Positions 56,296 through 64,000 of a DNA stretch of 64,000 nt are shown piece after piece (position 1 is the stretch's first letter; every line of letters begins with the position of its first letter). This DNA is from Bacillus sp. M6-12 (GTDB lineage Bacteria > Bacillota > Bacilli > Bacillales > DSM-1321). The notes under the pieces were generated by a model, which was not told the origin of the DNA, did no database searches, and saw only the letters and a list, made by a program, of their open reading frames with translations. The position numbers and the translations under genes were made by a program. The stretch is from NCBI RefSeq assembly GCF_002860285.1, contig NZ_PGVF01000014.1, forward strand, positions 372,001-436,000, written 5' to 3'.

Positions 56296-57666
56296 TTGAG
56301 TAAAGGGACTAGAATTTCCTTGCAGCATTTAGAAAGGAATTTTGAAGAAATTGAACCGGGTTTAACGAACCGCCGGGCAATAGAAGAAGCTAACCGGTGT
56401 TTATACTGCTATGATGCTCCTTGCATTAAAGCTTGTCCCACGGATATAGATATACCAACCTTTATTAAAAAGATCGCATCTGGAAATTTAAAAGGCTCCG
56501 CAACAACAATCATGGCAGCCAATCCGGTTGGGGCAAGCTGTTCACGGGTTTGCCCGACAGAAGAATTGTGTGAGGGGGCTTGTGTCCTTAATCATTCCAC
56601 AACCCCAATTATGATTGGAAATCTTCAACGTTACGCTACAGACTGGGCGATTCAAAATGAGCAGATTCTATTCAAAGCCGGAAAGAAGAACGGTAAATCC
56701 GTTGCAGTTGTAGGTGGCGGTCCTGCTGGTCTGTCAGCTGCACGGGAACTGGCTTTACTCGGGTTTCAAGTCACCATATTTGAAGCCGAAGAAAAGCCAG
56801 GGGGATTAAATACGTATGGAATTGTATCATTCCGTCTACCGCAAGCCATTTCCTTTTGGGAAGTAGAGCAGGTAAAGAGCTTAGATGTTGAGATCCGCAC
56901 GAACACCCGAATAGGAAAAGATATTCCTGCACAGGAACTCCTGGAAAATTTCGATGCTGTTGTATTAGCTATAGGCATGTCGGAGGTACCAAAGTTGGGG
57001 ATAGAAGGGGAAGATCTCCCGGGAGTGTACGATGCGATTCAGTTTGTAAAAGAAACCAAAACAGGCGAATTATCAAGAGAATTCGTCGGTAAACGGGTTG
57101 CGGTTATTGGGGCAGGGAATACCGCGATTGATGCAGCGACTTGTTCAGTCCGTCTTGGTGCTGAAAACGTCAAAATCCTTTATCGCAGAACAATTGAAGA
57201 AATGACAGCCTACCAATTCGAGTATGATTTTGCTAAACAGGATAATGTCGAGTTTCACTGGTTAACTGCACCAAACAGGATTTTAGCGGATGATTCGGGA
57301 AAAGTCACCGGGATAGAATGCGTTAAGATGGTTTTGAGTGAACCAGGTAAGGACGGCCGCCGGCGCCCTCTCAGAGTCGAAGGTTCAGAGTATCTGATCC
57401 CCGTTGATGTGGTAATACCGGCAATTGGACAATCCCGATATGTAAAGTTAATTGAAGAGTTCGGACTTGAGCATAGTGATGGAGTAGTCAGGCTTTCAAA
57501 AGAATCATACCAGACCTCGAAATCACAAGTATTTGCATGCGGGGATGTTATATTTGGAAAAGGCCAGGGAGAAGCAATGGTTGTTTCAGCGGCACAGCAG
57601 GGTAAGATGGCAGCCTTAGAAATTCATAAAATTCTAATTAGCGATCCCCTCGCAACCACTGCATAA
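56296..57666 (+). CDS. preT: Dihydropyrimidine dehydrogenase subunit PreT
   Basis: PreT is the FAD- and NAD(P)H-binding electron-input subunit of the reductive pyrimidine enzyme. The 456-residue protein starts with an N-terminal Fe-S domain (CLYCYDAPCIKACPTDID; CSRVCPTEELCEGACVL), then the FAD-binding motif VVGGGPAGLSAAREL and the NAD-binding motif VIGAGNTAIDAATCSVRLG. ATAGGEA-like ends (FGKGQGEAMVVSAAQQGK) are family-typical. TTG 56296 follows AAGGGGGAA. It lies directly before preA in the usual order. Confidence 0.93.
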   Translation: MSKGTRISLQHLERNFEEIEPGLTNRRAIEEANRCLYCYDAPCIKACPTDIDIPTFIKKIASGNLKGSATTIMAANPVGASCSRVCPTEELCEGACVLNHSTTPIMIGNLQRYATDWAIQNEQILFKAGKKNGKSVAVVGGGPAGLSAARELALLGFQVTIFEAEEKPGGLNTYGIVSFRLPQAISFWEVEQVKSLDVEIRTNTRIGKDIPAQELLENFDAVVLAIGMSEVPKLGIEGEDLPGVYDAIQFVKETKTGELSREFVGKRVAVIGAGNTAIDAATCSVRLGAENVKILYRRTIEEMTAYQFEYDFAKQDNVEFHWLTAPNRILADDSGKVTGIECVKMVLSEPGKDGRRRPLRVEGSEYLIPVDVVIPAIGQSRYVKLIEEFGLEHSDGVVRLSKESYQTSKSQVFACGDVIFGKGQGEAMVVSAAQQGKMAALEIHKILISDPLATTA

Positions 57667-57786
57667 ATGAATATTATAAGACATTTAATCGTGAAGGCAT
57701 AGGAAAGCCCGCTTATCCTTTTGTCGAGCTTGGCTGACATGCCTTAATAATAATAGATTAAAAATAAACTTAAAGGAGGGTTTAAA

Positions 57787-59067
57787 ATGGCAGATTTGAA
57801 TATTAATCTTGCAGGCATCAAGTCACCTAACCCTTTCTGGCTGGCTTCCGCCCCCCCAACAAATTCCGGGTATCAAGTCCAGAGGGCTTTTGAAGCTGGC
57901 TGGGGAGGAGCAGTATGGAAAACGCTAGGTGATCCAATCCTCAACGTTTCTTCCCGTTTTGCTGCTGTCAGTTTTAATGGCCAAAGGGTAGCAGGCTTTA
58001 ATAATATCGAATTGATTACCGATCGGCCTCTAGAGGTGAATTTAAAGGAAATCCTAGAAACGAAAAAGAGATTTCCCAACCATGCTATTATTGCTTCGTT
58101 AATGGTCGAGCCTAAACAGGAAAAATGGCATGAAATCGTTAAACGGGTTGAAGCTGTTGGAGTGGATGGCCTCGAGTTGAATTTTGGATGTCCGCATGGG
58201 ATGGCTGAAAGAGGAATGGGTTCTGCATCAGGACAGGTACCGGAATTAGTGGAAAAACAGACATTCTGGGTAAAAGAAGCGGCCACAACTCCGGTAATTG
58301 TGAAATTAACCCCTAATATAACTGATATCACTGTCACAGCAGAAGCCGCTGTAAGGGGCGGTGCGGATGCAATAAGTATGATCAATACAATAAACAGCCT
58401 TGCTGGGGTTGATATCCATTCGTGGAATACAATCCCGCATGTGGCAGGAAAAGGAGCACATGGAGGATATTGCGGCCCGGCAGTGAAACCGATTGCTTTA
58501 AATATGGTAGCCGAGTGTGCAAGAAATCCGTTAATTAATGTTGCGATCTCTGGTATAGGGGGAATATCCAATTGGCAGGATGCGGTAGAATTTTTGCTGA
58601 TGGGAGCAACAGGTGTCCAAATTTGCACAGCAGCAATGCACCATGGTTTCCGGATAGTAGAAGACATGATTGAAGGCCTGTCAAACTACCTGGATGAAAA
58701 AGGTCTTGCTTCTGTTAACGATTTGGTAGGCAAGTCTGTATCGAGATACTCAGACTGGGGAAATCTTGATCTGAACTATAAGATAGCAGCCAGGATTAAT
58801 AAGGATGTCTGTATCAACTGCAACAAATGCCATATAGCCTGTGAGGATACGTCACATCAATGTATTGATATTCTTCAGGACCCGAATGGAGACCCGTATT
58901 TACGAGTTCGGGAGGATGACTGTGTAGGGTGCAATTTATGCTCAATTGTTTGTCCTGTGGATGGGGCCATTGACATGGTTGAATTAAAAACTGATTTACC
59001 TCCAATGACATGGAATGATCGTCAATCAGCATTAAGTGCGATGGTCCAAAAAGATTTAGTTAAATAA
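57787..59067 (+). CDS. preA: Dihydropyrimidine dehydrogenase subunit PreA
   Basis: PreA is the FMN- and Fe-S-containing subunit that reduces uracil or thymine to the dihydro form. The 426-residue protein has a dihydroorotate-dehydrogenase-like barrel (LNFGCPHGMAERGMG; SGIGGISNWQDAVEFLL) and a C-terminal 2[4Fe-4S] ferredoxin domain (CINCNKCHIAC at 342-352, CVGCNLCSIVC at 379-389). In the loop GMGSASGQ, Ser148 stands where mammalian enzymes have the catalytic Cys; E. coli PreA also lacks a Cys there. ATG 57787 follows AAAGGAGGG. Confidence 0.93.
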   Translation: MADLNINLAGIKSPNPFWLASAPPTNSGYQVQRAFEAGWGGAVWKTLGDPILNVSSRFAAVSFNGQRVAGFNNIELITDRPLEVNLKEILETKKRFPNHAIIASLMVEPKQEKWHEIVKRVEAVGVDGLELNFGCPHGMAERGMGSASGQVPELVEKQTFWVKEAATTPVIVKLTPNITDITVTAEAAVRGGADAISMINTINSLAGVDIHSWNTIPHVAGKGAHGGYCGPAVKPIALNMVAECARNPLINVAISGIGGISNWQDAVEFLLMGATGVQICTAAMHHGFRIVEDMIEGLSNYLDEKGLASVNDLVGKSVSRYSDWGNLDLNYKIAARINKDVCINCNKCHIACEDTSHQCIDILQDPNGDPYLRVREDDCVGCNLCSIVCPVDGAIDMVELKTDLPPMTWNDRQSALSAMVQKDLVK

Positions 59068-59080
59068 GGGGAGGAATAAG

Positions 59081-60499
59081 ATGAAGAAAATAATTAAAAA
59101 CGGTACGATTGTGACAGCATCTGACACCTATGTGGCAGACATATTAATAGAAAATGAAAAAATCACAGCAATCGGTAAAAACCTTGTATCTGATGGTGCT
59201 GAAGTTATTAATGCTTCTGGTTCTTATGTTTTTCCTGGAGGGATTGACCCACATACACATCTAGAAATGCCTTTTGGGGGGACCGTTACGAAGGATGACT
59301 TTGAAACCGGCACGATAGGAGCTGCTTATGGAGGAACAACCACGGTCATAGACTTCTGTTTGACCGATAAAGGAAAGCCATTAAAAAACGCGATTCAAAC
59401 CTGGCATAATAAGTCAAAAGATAAAGCGGTTATTGATTATGGATTTCATTTGATGATTTCAGAAATAAACGAGAATGTTTTACAAGAGATACCTAATGTA
59501 GTTGAAGAGGAAGGAATCACCTCTTTTAAAGTGTTCATGGCCTATAAAAATGTTTTTCAGGCAGATGACGAAACACTCTTTCGCACATTGGTCACTGCCA
59601 AGGAGCATGGGGCGCTCGTTATGGTCCATGCGGAGAATGGAGACGTCATTGATTATTTAACAAAAAAGGCTCTTGAGGAAGGAAAAACAGAGCCGATTTA
59701 CCATGCGTTAACCCGGCCGCCCGAGATAGAAGGAGAAGCCACAGGCAGGGCTGCCCAGCTGGCAGGCCTAGCTAATTCCCAGCTATATGTTGTCCATGTA
59801 TCCTGCCAGGATGCTGTAGAAAGGATAATCGAAGCGAGAAATAAAGGCTTCGATATTTGGGGCGAAACTTGCCCGCAATATTTGGTGCTTGATCAAACTT
59901 ATTTAGAAAAGCCAAACTTCGAAGGCGCTAAGTACGTCTGGTCGCCGCCGCTTAGGGAAAAAAGGCATCAGGATGTATTATGGAATGCATTGAAAAACGG
60001 GCAGCTGCAGACTATTGGCTCTGATCAATGTTCCTTTGATTTTAAAGGGCAAAAGGATCTTGGAAAAGCTGATTTCACCAAAATTCCGAATGGCGGACCT
60101 ATTATAGAAGACCGTATGAGCATTTTATATTCTGAGGGAGTCAATAAGGGGCGCATCTCTATTAATCAATTTGTTGATATAACCTCTACTCGAGCTGCCA
60201 AATTATTCGGGTTATATCCGCAAAAAGGGACAATTGCAATTGGTTCTGATGCGGATATCGTGATCTTTGATCCAGCTGCAGAAAGAATCATATCAGCAGA
60301 AACACATCACATGGCAGTTGACTATAATGCGTTTGAAGGGATGAAAGTGACTGGCGAGCCTGTCTCTGTTTTATCCAGAGGCCAATTTGTAATCAGGGAA
60401 AAGAAATTTGTCGGTCAACCAGGCAAAGGTAAATACCTAAAAAGGGAAAAATACGGAAGAGTTCAGACAGTTTATGAAAAAGAGGGCATGTCTGTTTAG
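59081..60499 (+). CDS. hydA: Dihydropyrimidinase/hydantoinase
   Basis: The enzyme opens the dihydropyrimidine or hydantoin ring. The 472-residue protein has a full two-metal set of the amidohydrolase fold: His58 and His60 (GGIDPHTHLEM), carbamylated Lys150 (TSFKVFMAYK), His183, His239 and Asp315. ATG 59081 follows GGGGAGG, 13 bases after preA. In the pathway it acts between PreTA and the carbamoyl hydrolases. Confidence 0.94.
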   Translation: MKKIIKNGTIVTASDTYVADILIENEKITAIGKNLVSDGAEVINASGSYVFPGGIDPHTHLEMPFGGTVTKDDFETGTIGAAYGGTTTVIDFCLTDKGKPLKNAIQTWHNKSKDKAVIDYGFHLMISEINENVLQEIPNVVEEEGITSFKVFMAYKNVFQADDETLFRTLVTAKEHGALVMVHAENGDVIDYLTKKALEEGKTEPIYHALTRPPEIEGEATGRAAQLAGLANSQLYVVHVSCQDAVERIIEARNKGFDIWGETCPQYLVLDQTYLEKPNFEGAKYVWSPPLREKRHQDVLWNALKNGQLQTIGSDQCSFDFKGQKDLGKADFTKIPNGGPIIEDRMSILYSEGVNKGRISINQFVDITSTRAAKLFGLYPQKGTIAIGSDADIVIFDPAAERIISAETHHMAVDYNAFEGMKVTGEPVSVLSRGQFVIREKKFVGQPGKGKYLKREKYGRVQTVYEKEGMSV

Positions 60500-60585
60500 T
60501 CTCCCACATGCTAAATCCATCTTCAAAAGTATAAGTAAAAATCAGATAAGCGGGTGGCCTCGTTTATATAGAATGGGGGTTATTT

Positions 60586-60789
60586 ATGTCGGATTATCAG
60601 GAATACCTTGCCGAAAGGGAACAAATTGACATATTGATCAATCAAGGCTATCAAATAGAGCGGGTAACGGAAAACCTTAGTGGAGCTTTTGTGGATTTTA
60701 AATCGAAAAATCCTGAAGATCACAAGCAGGTTCATATAAAAACGGCGGATGGCCGAAAGTATTTTTCAGTCATTCTCTTAAAAAAGTAA
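60586..60789 (+). CDS. Hypothetical protein, 67 residues
   Basis: ATG 60586 follows GGGGGTTA. The protein is small, charged and soluble, beginning MSDYQEYLAEREQIDILINQ and ending in a beta-rich HIKTADGRKYFSVILLKK. I do not recognise it. It sits 86 bases after the dihydropyrimidinase and may be cotranscribed; a terminator-like hairpin follows at 60827. Confidence 0.6.
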   Translation: MSDYQEYLAEREQIDILINQGYQIERVTENLSGAFVDFKSKNPEDHKQVHIKTADGRKYFSVILLKK

Positions 60790-60826
60790 TAGGGTATTGA
60801 TTTAAAAAATCTTTTCCGGTTTAGAC

Positions 60827-60864
60827 AAAAGGGATTCAGAATAGTTTCATTCCGAACCCCTTTT
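60827..60864 (+). terminator. Intrinsic terminator after the small gene
   Basis: AAAAGGGATTC pairs imperfectly with GAACCCCTTTT around a short loop. Confidence 0.6.
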
Positions 60865-60985
60865 GGTGATTTTTCTATTTTTCTCTTATTTGGTAGGAAT
60901 TGACCTCTTATAGCCTCAATTATTAGGCCATTTCTGAACCTCACCATAGCCCAGTTGGCCATCTTCTTCATATTAAGTCATTCAT

Positions 60986-61270
60986 TTTATGTATCCATTT
61001 TAAAATGGATTTTAGGAACGTTCTAAAGTAACGTTTGAAAGCCAGTTGATTGGAGTGGAAGGCGCGAGATCCTCGAAAATGCATTCGCATTTCTTTCGTG
61101 CGGTTGTTTATTCGAGGATGCTTATTCAACGTCCTGCGGGAGCAGCGGGACAGGTGAGACCCCGCGGAGTATGCGACGAGGAGGCTCACCGCCCGCCCCG
61201 CGGAAAGCGAAGCGCCTGGAACGGAAATCAACAAACCCCATTAACGGGACAGTTAAAAAACTGTAGGCAA
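60986..61270. repeat. GC-rich palindromic intergenic repeat, copy 2, with a 60-base insertion
   Basis: This is the same element as 141-370, from TTTATGTATCCATTTTAA to CTGTAG. At about 61067-61131 it carries extra sequence not in copy 1, with its own inverted repeat (ATCCTCGAA 61069-61077 and TTCGAGGAT 61111-61119) and an inner hairpin AAATGC/GCATTT. The core (GGAGCAGCGGGACAGG) is otherwise conserved. It lies between the pyrimidine operon and pucR. Confidence 0.8.
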
Positions 61271-61334
61271 GCTCGTTTTTCATCGAGTTTGTCTACAGTC
61301 TGAAAAGACAGGGTGAGAATCTTGTCTTTTTTTG
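61259..61334 (+). terminator. Two hairpins before the pucR gene
   Basis: ACTGTAG and CTACAGT, with inner CTCG/CGAG, form a hairpin at 61259-61299. AAAAGACA with TGTCTTTT forms a second at 61302-61334, followed by T. Either may end upstream transcripts. Confidence 0.65.
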
Positions 61335-61411
61335 ATGTAAGAAAAAATTACAGCCTTTCCCAATTTTTTTATATAATAAAACTACTTAGTCTGAGATAAG
61401 GAGTTGGATAA

Positions 61412-63028
61412 ATGAATTCATTTATGACAATAGAAGAAATCTTAAGACGAAAATATTTCGATGCAAGTGAATTGCTGGCTGGGGGAGAGGGAAAAAACAG
61501 GATGGTAAAATGGGTTCATGTAGTTGAATCCATGCAAATCACCCACCTTTTAAACGGAAACGAGCTCATTTTGACCACTGGCTTAGGCTGGAGGAATGAC
61601 GAGACGCTTCTGCTGCCCTTCATAGAGCAATTAATTAAAAGCCATGCATCCGGTCTTTGCATTGAAATAGGGACCCATATCACAGATATTCCGCTAGAAG
61701 TAATTGAATTAGCAAACCAGTATCATTTCCCAATCATACTTTTCCGCCAGGAAGTACCCTTTGTCGAAATTACCCACGATCTGCATACCATCATTATCAA
61801 TAAACAATATCTGCTAATTTCCAACATTGAAAGCTACTCTCAAGAACTCAACAAGATGCTGCTAGAAGTCGATCACTACGAACACATTTTGAAATTCATG
61901 CAAAGTTATTTAGATGTGCCTGTATTGATTCTATTTAACAATCAAGAGTATATGGCCTTTCCACAATTACGGGGAAGCGCGTTAAAGCACATTGCTACAA
62001 AGGTGAGGGGATTAGAAGCGGTCCCGGACCCTTCCATAGGAAAGCAATCGATTCAAATCCTTGGTGAAGCTTATGCGGAGCTGGGCATCTATTCGGATAA
62101 AAGGGAATTAAACGAATTTGACCTAATCATTTTAGATCGTACCGCTACGGCACTTGCCCAGCATTTTTTGCGGGATTTATATGTTGAAGAGAAAAAGAAA
62201 GCTGATGAGAGCACATGGATCAGGAGTTGGCTGGAAGGTGAACATAGCGATGAAGCAATCCGCAGTCAGCTCTCGTTCAGCCATCCACGCATGAAACTGC
62301 ATGGTGCAACGGTATGTATATGCAAGCTTCCGCCTGCGGTCAGGAAGAATGCTGCAGTTGATAGTACATATTTTAAACTATTGTTCCGGACAGTATTTGA
62401 ACAGGCTGGTTTTCAAGTGTTTTCAACAGAAATTCAGCAGCATCTCATTTTTATTTTAGGAGACAAACGTTCCCCGGAAAGCTGGAAAGAGAGAATGTCA
62501 GATGCTTTTGAGCGAATAAATTGTTCTGAAAGGATTGCCAAAAAGAGAATGTCGGGTGTCGCCTTTGGTGTAGGAAAATTAGTGTTCAATCTTGGTGACA
62601 TTTATAAGAGCTATAAAACAGCGAAAGAGGCACTATTATTGCAGGATAAATTAACGGATGAAAATAAAAGTTATTTCTATCAGGATCTTCATATGCACCG
62701 GATACTATCTTTGATTAAAGAGCATAGCAATCTGGAGGAAACGGTAAAGGAATATTTGGAACCTGTAATATTGCATGATAAACAATTTAACGGTGAACTA
62801 ATGGTGACCTTAAAAACCTATTTAAAATGTAATGGCTCTAAACAGGAAACGTCTAAAAAACTCTTTATCGTCCGCCAAACTTTGTATCACCGGCTTGAGA
62901 AGCTGGAAAAACTCTTAGGCAATGATTTCATGAAATCTGAAAGGCGTTTGGCAATCGAATTTATGCTATTGGCACATGATTATTTATTGAGCACGGAAAA
63001 GGAAAATTTGATGCAGTATGAAATATAA
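61412..63028 (+). CDS. PucR-family transcriptional regulator
   Basis: PucR-type regulators activate purine, ureide or pyrimidine degradation genes. The 538-residue protein has the N-terminal PucR domain (about 8-125: TIEEILRRKYFDASELLAGG, NELILTTGLGW), a middle GGDEF_2-like region, and a C-terminal PucR-type helix-turn-helix (about 460-515: ETSKKLFIVRQTLYHRLEKLEKLLG). ATG 61412 follows AAGGAG. It lies between the pyrimidine cluster and the mmsA start, making it the likely local regulator; its ligand is unknown. Confidence 0.9.
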   Translation: MNSFMTIEEILRRKYFDASELLAGGEGKNRMVKWVHVVESMQITHLLNGNELILTTGLGWRNDETLLLPFIEQLIKSHASGLCIEIGTHITDIPLEVIELANQYHFPIILFRQEVPFVEITHDLHTIIINKQYLLISNIESYSQELNKMLLEVDHYEHILKFMQSYLDVPVLILFNNQEYMAFPQLRGSALKHIATKVRGLEAVPDPSIGKQSIQILGEAYAELGIYSDKRELNEFDLIILDRTATALAQHFLRDLYVEEKKKADESTWIRSWLEGEHSDEAIRSQLSFSHPRMKLHGATVCICKLPPAVRKNAAVDSTYFKLLFRTVFEQAGFQVFSTEIQQHLIFILGDKRSPESWKERMSDAFERINCSERIAKKRMSGVAFGVGKLVFNLGDIYKSYKTAKEALLLQDKLTDENKSYFYQDLHMHRILSLIKEHSNLEETVKEYLEPVILHDKQFNGELMVTLKTYLKCNGSKQETSKKLFIVRQTLYHRLEKLEKLLGNDFMKSERRLAIEFMLLAHDYLLSTEKENLMQYEI

Positions 63029-63413
63029 GCAGTCTAATAGAATGAGCATTGTCAAACCATCTCTGTCCAGACCCGTATTAACAAGATTAAGTGGTACGGG
63101 TCTCCGTTTTCTAAACCTATTTCAAAGTCATAATCAAACTCCATCCAGTAAAAGTTTTTTTGAAAGTTGAATTCCCAATATTCTAAGAAATATTTCACCT
63201 TCAGATTGCCGTGCTTTTGGTGGAAACAATGGCGGAAAGGGAATAACAAATAGTTAATCTTGTCATATATTCTAGTTCTCTGCTTTTCTTACAATCTGTA
63301 GAAATTTTTTAACTAACTGTAGACAAAATGTCTAATGAAACTCACTCCCCAAGACATATATAATGAGGACAATATTAGTTACATAACTTTGAAAGTAGAT
63401 GGAGGATGGGTAT
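63029..63413. other. Intergenic region between pucR and mmsA
   Basis: About 385 bases hold no supported gene. A terminator hairpin AGACCCGTA/TACGGGTCT lies at 63069-63103. The relaxed dyad TTACA-ATCTG-TAGAA lies at 63289-63303, and TATAAT at 63359-63364 may be the -10 of mmsA. Confidence 0.6.
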
Positions 63414-64000
63414 ATGTCTGTTACCAAACCAGCAGTTGAAGTTTTAAAGAATTTTGTAGGCGGTATTTTGGTGGAGTCTGCAAGTGCTAAATTTGAAGAT
63501 GTCCCGAACCCGGCAACAGGTGAATTGCTTGCGAGAGTTCCGCTTTCAACACGTGAGGATTTGGAACATGCCGTAAATGTAGCGAGGGAAGCGTTCAAGT
63601 CATGGAAAAAGGTTGCCGTCCCTCAGAGAGCCCGAATTTTATTCAGATACCAGCAGCTATTAACAGAAAATTGGGAAGAGTTGGCTACGCTGGTTACTAA
63701 AGAGAACGGGAAAAGCTATGAAGAAGCATATGGGGAAGTGCTGCGCGGCATAGAATGTGTAGAATTTGCTTCGGGAACTCCTACTCTGATGCAAGGGTAT
63801 CAGCTTCCGGATATTGCATCAGGAATTGAATCAGGAATGTATCGTTATCCGATTGGTGTAATCGGGGGAATCACTCCATTTAATTTCCCGATGATGGTTC
63901 CATGCTGGATGTTCCCTATTGCGATAGCCTGCGGCAATACGTTTGTATTGAAACCGTCTGAAAGAACACCGCTTTTGGCGAATCGTTTGGCTGAACTAAT
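63414..64000 (+). CDS. mmsA: (Methyl)malonate-semialdehyde dehydrogenase, 5' part
   Basis: CoA-acylating dehydrogenases of this type turn malonate semialdehyde into acetyl-CoA and methylmalonate semialdehyde into propionyl-CoA. The gene is cut by the window edge after about 195 codons. Visible features are the N-terminal [15 protein letters not shown], the [12 protein letters not shown] region, and the NAD-binding [18 protein letters not shown] and [16 protein letters not shown] 63414 follows ATGGAGGATGGG. After beta-alanine transamination it would finish pyrimidine breakdown. MmsA/IolA assignment is from family only. Confidence 0.88.
   Translation, partial: MSVTKPAVEVLKNFVGGILVESASAKFEDVPNPATGELLARVPLSTREDLEHAVNVAREAFKSWKKVAVPQRARILFRYQQLLTENWEELATLVTKENGKSYEEAYGEVLRGIECVEFASGTPTLMQGYQLPDIASGIESGMYRYPIGVIGGITPFNFPMMVPCWMFPIAIACGNTFVLKPSERTPLLANRLAEL

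Noticed and set aside
63052-63249. 65-residue minus-strand open frame with Trp/Tyr-rich sequence
   Set aside because: It overlaps the pucR terminator hairpin, has no ribosome site and shows no family pattern.

Overview
The window comes from a low-GC, endospore-forming Bacillaceae chromosome (Bacillus sensu lato; Mesobacillus-, Cytobacillus- or Neobacillus-like, not resolvable by eye). The evidence is gene order shared with Bacillus subtilis (miaA-hfq-spoVK-hflX-ynbB-glnR-glnA and lexA-yneA-yneB-ynzC-tkt-sirA-yneF, then ynzD-ccdA-yneI-yneJ), the sporulation genes spoVK and sirA, a Spo0E-type phosphatase, GGAGG-type ribosome sites with many TTG/GTG starts, and U-tailed terminators. The left half is this conserved backbone interrupted by accessory blocks. 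The right half is mostly metabolic clusters.

Layout. 0.1-0.4 kb: a GC-rich palindromic repeat, whose second copy lies at 61 kb. 0.7-8.1 kb: tRNA modification, Hfq, sporulation AAA ATPase, HflX, YnbB and the nitrogen-regulated glnRA operon with a GlnR-type operator over a TTGACA/TATAAT promoter. 8.2-13.2 kb: a decayed prophage (integrase stub, tail-protein stub, tail-fibre fusion, holin with an ACG at the start position), a DUF421 protein, a kinase-like protein and a two-domain TerD protein. 13.5-17.8 kb: a tryptophan-to-anthranilate operon kynU-permease-kynA-kynB whose permease is broken. 18.6-23.9 kb: SOS and replication-control genes (lexA with three LexA boxes, yneA, sirA with a Spo0A box) and tkt. 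24.1-34.2 kb: an insertion between yneF and ynzD holding a frameshifted tyrosine recombinase, a regulator built from a catalytically dead isochorismatase-like domain, its apparently active paralogue, a PuuE/imidase-like hydrolase, an MFS transporter and a heterodimeric ABC exporter. 34.3-36.6 kb: ynzD, ccdA, yneI and yneJ. 37-51 kb: YceI, lactate permease, acetyltransferases, two near-identical cold-shock genes with conserved leaders, CarD, an MFS exporter, cysL and cysJI, and a CBS gene broken by two frameshifts. 52-64 kb: a reductive pyrimidine (or hydantoin) degradation cluster: NCS1 transporter, M20 carbamoylase, beta-ureidopropionase, PreT, PreA, dihydropyrimidinase, a PucR regulator and the start of an MmsA-type dehydrogenase.

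How the genes fit together. In the right-hand cluster NCS1 would import the base. PreTA would reduce uracil or thymine, the dihydropyrimidinase would open the ring, a carbamoyl hydrolase would release beta-alanine plus ammonia and CO2, and MmsA would take the semialdehyde to an acyl-CoA. A dyad TTACA-N5-TGTAA, with relaxed copies, recurs before the NCS1, nitrilase and mmsA genes and is a candidate shared operator. The 25.4-29.2 kb cluster looks like a small imide/ureide/amide catabolic unit. Its divergent regulator keeps the Asp and Lys of the catalytic triad but has Ala in place of the nucleophilic Cys, behind a MerR-type DNA-binding domain. This is the most novel element I see in the window.

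Caveat: four of the five gene-breaking lesions are one-base changes in A or T runs. They could be real decay or assembly error.
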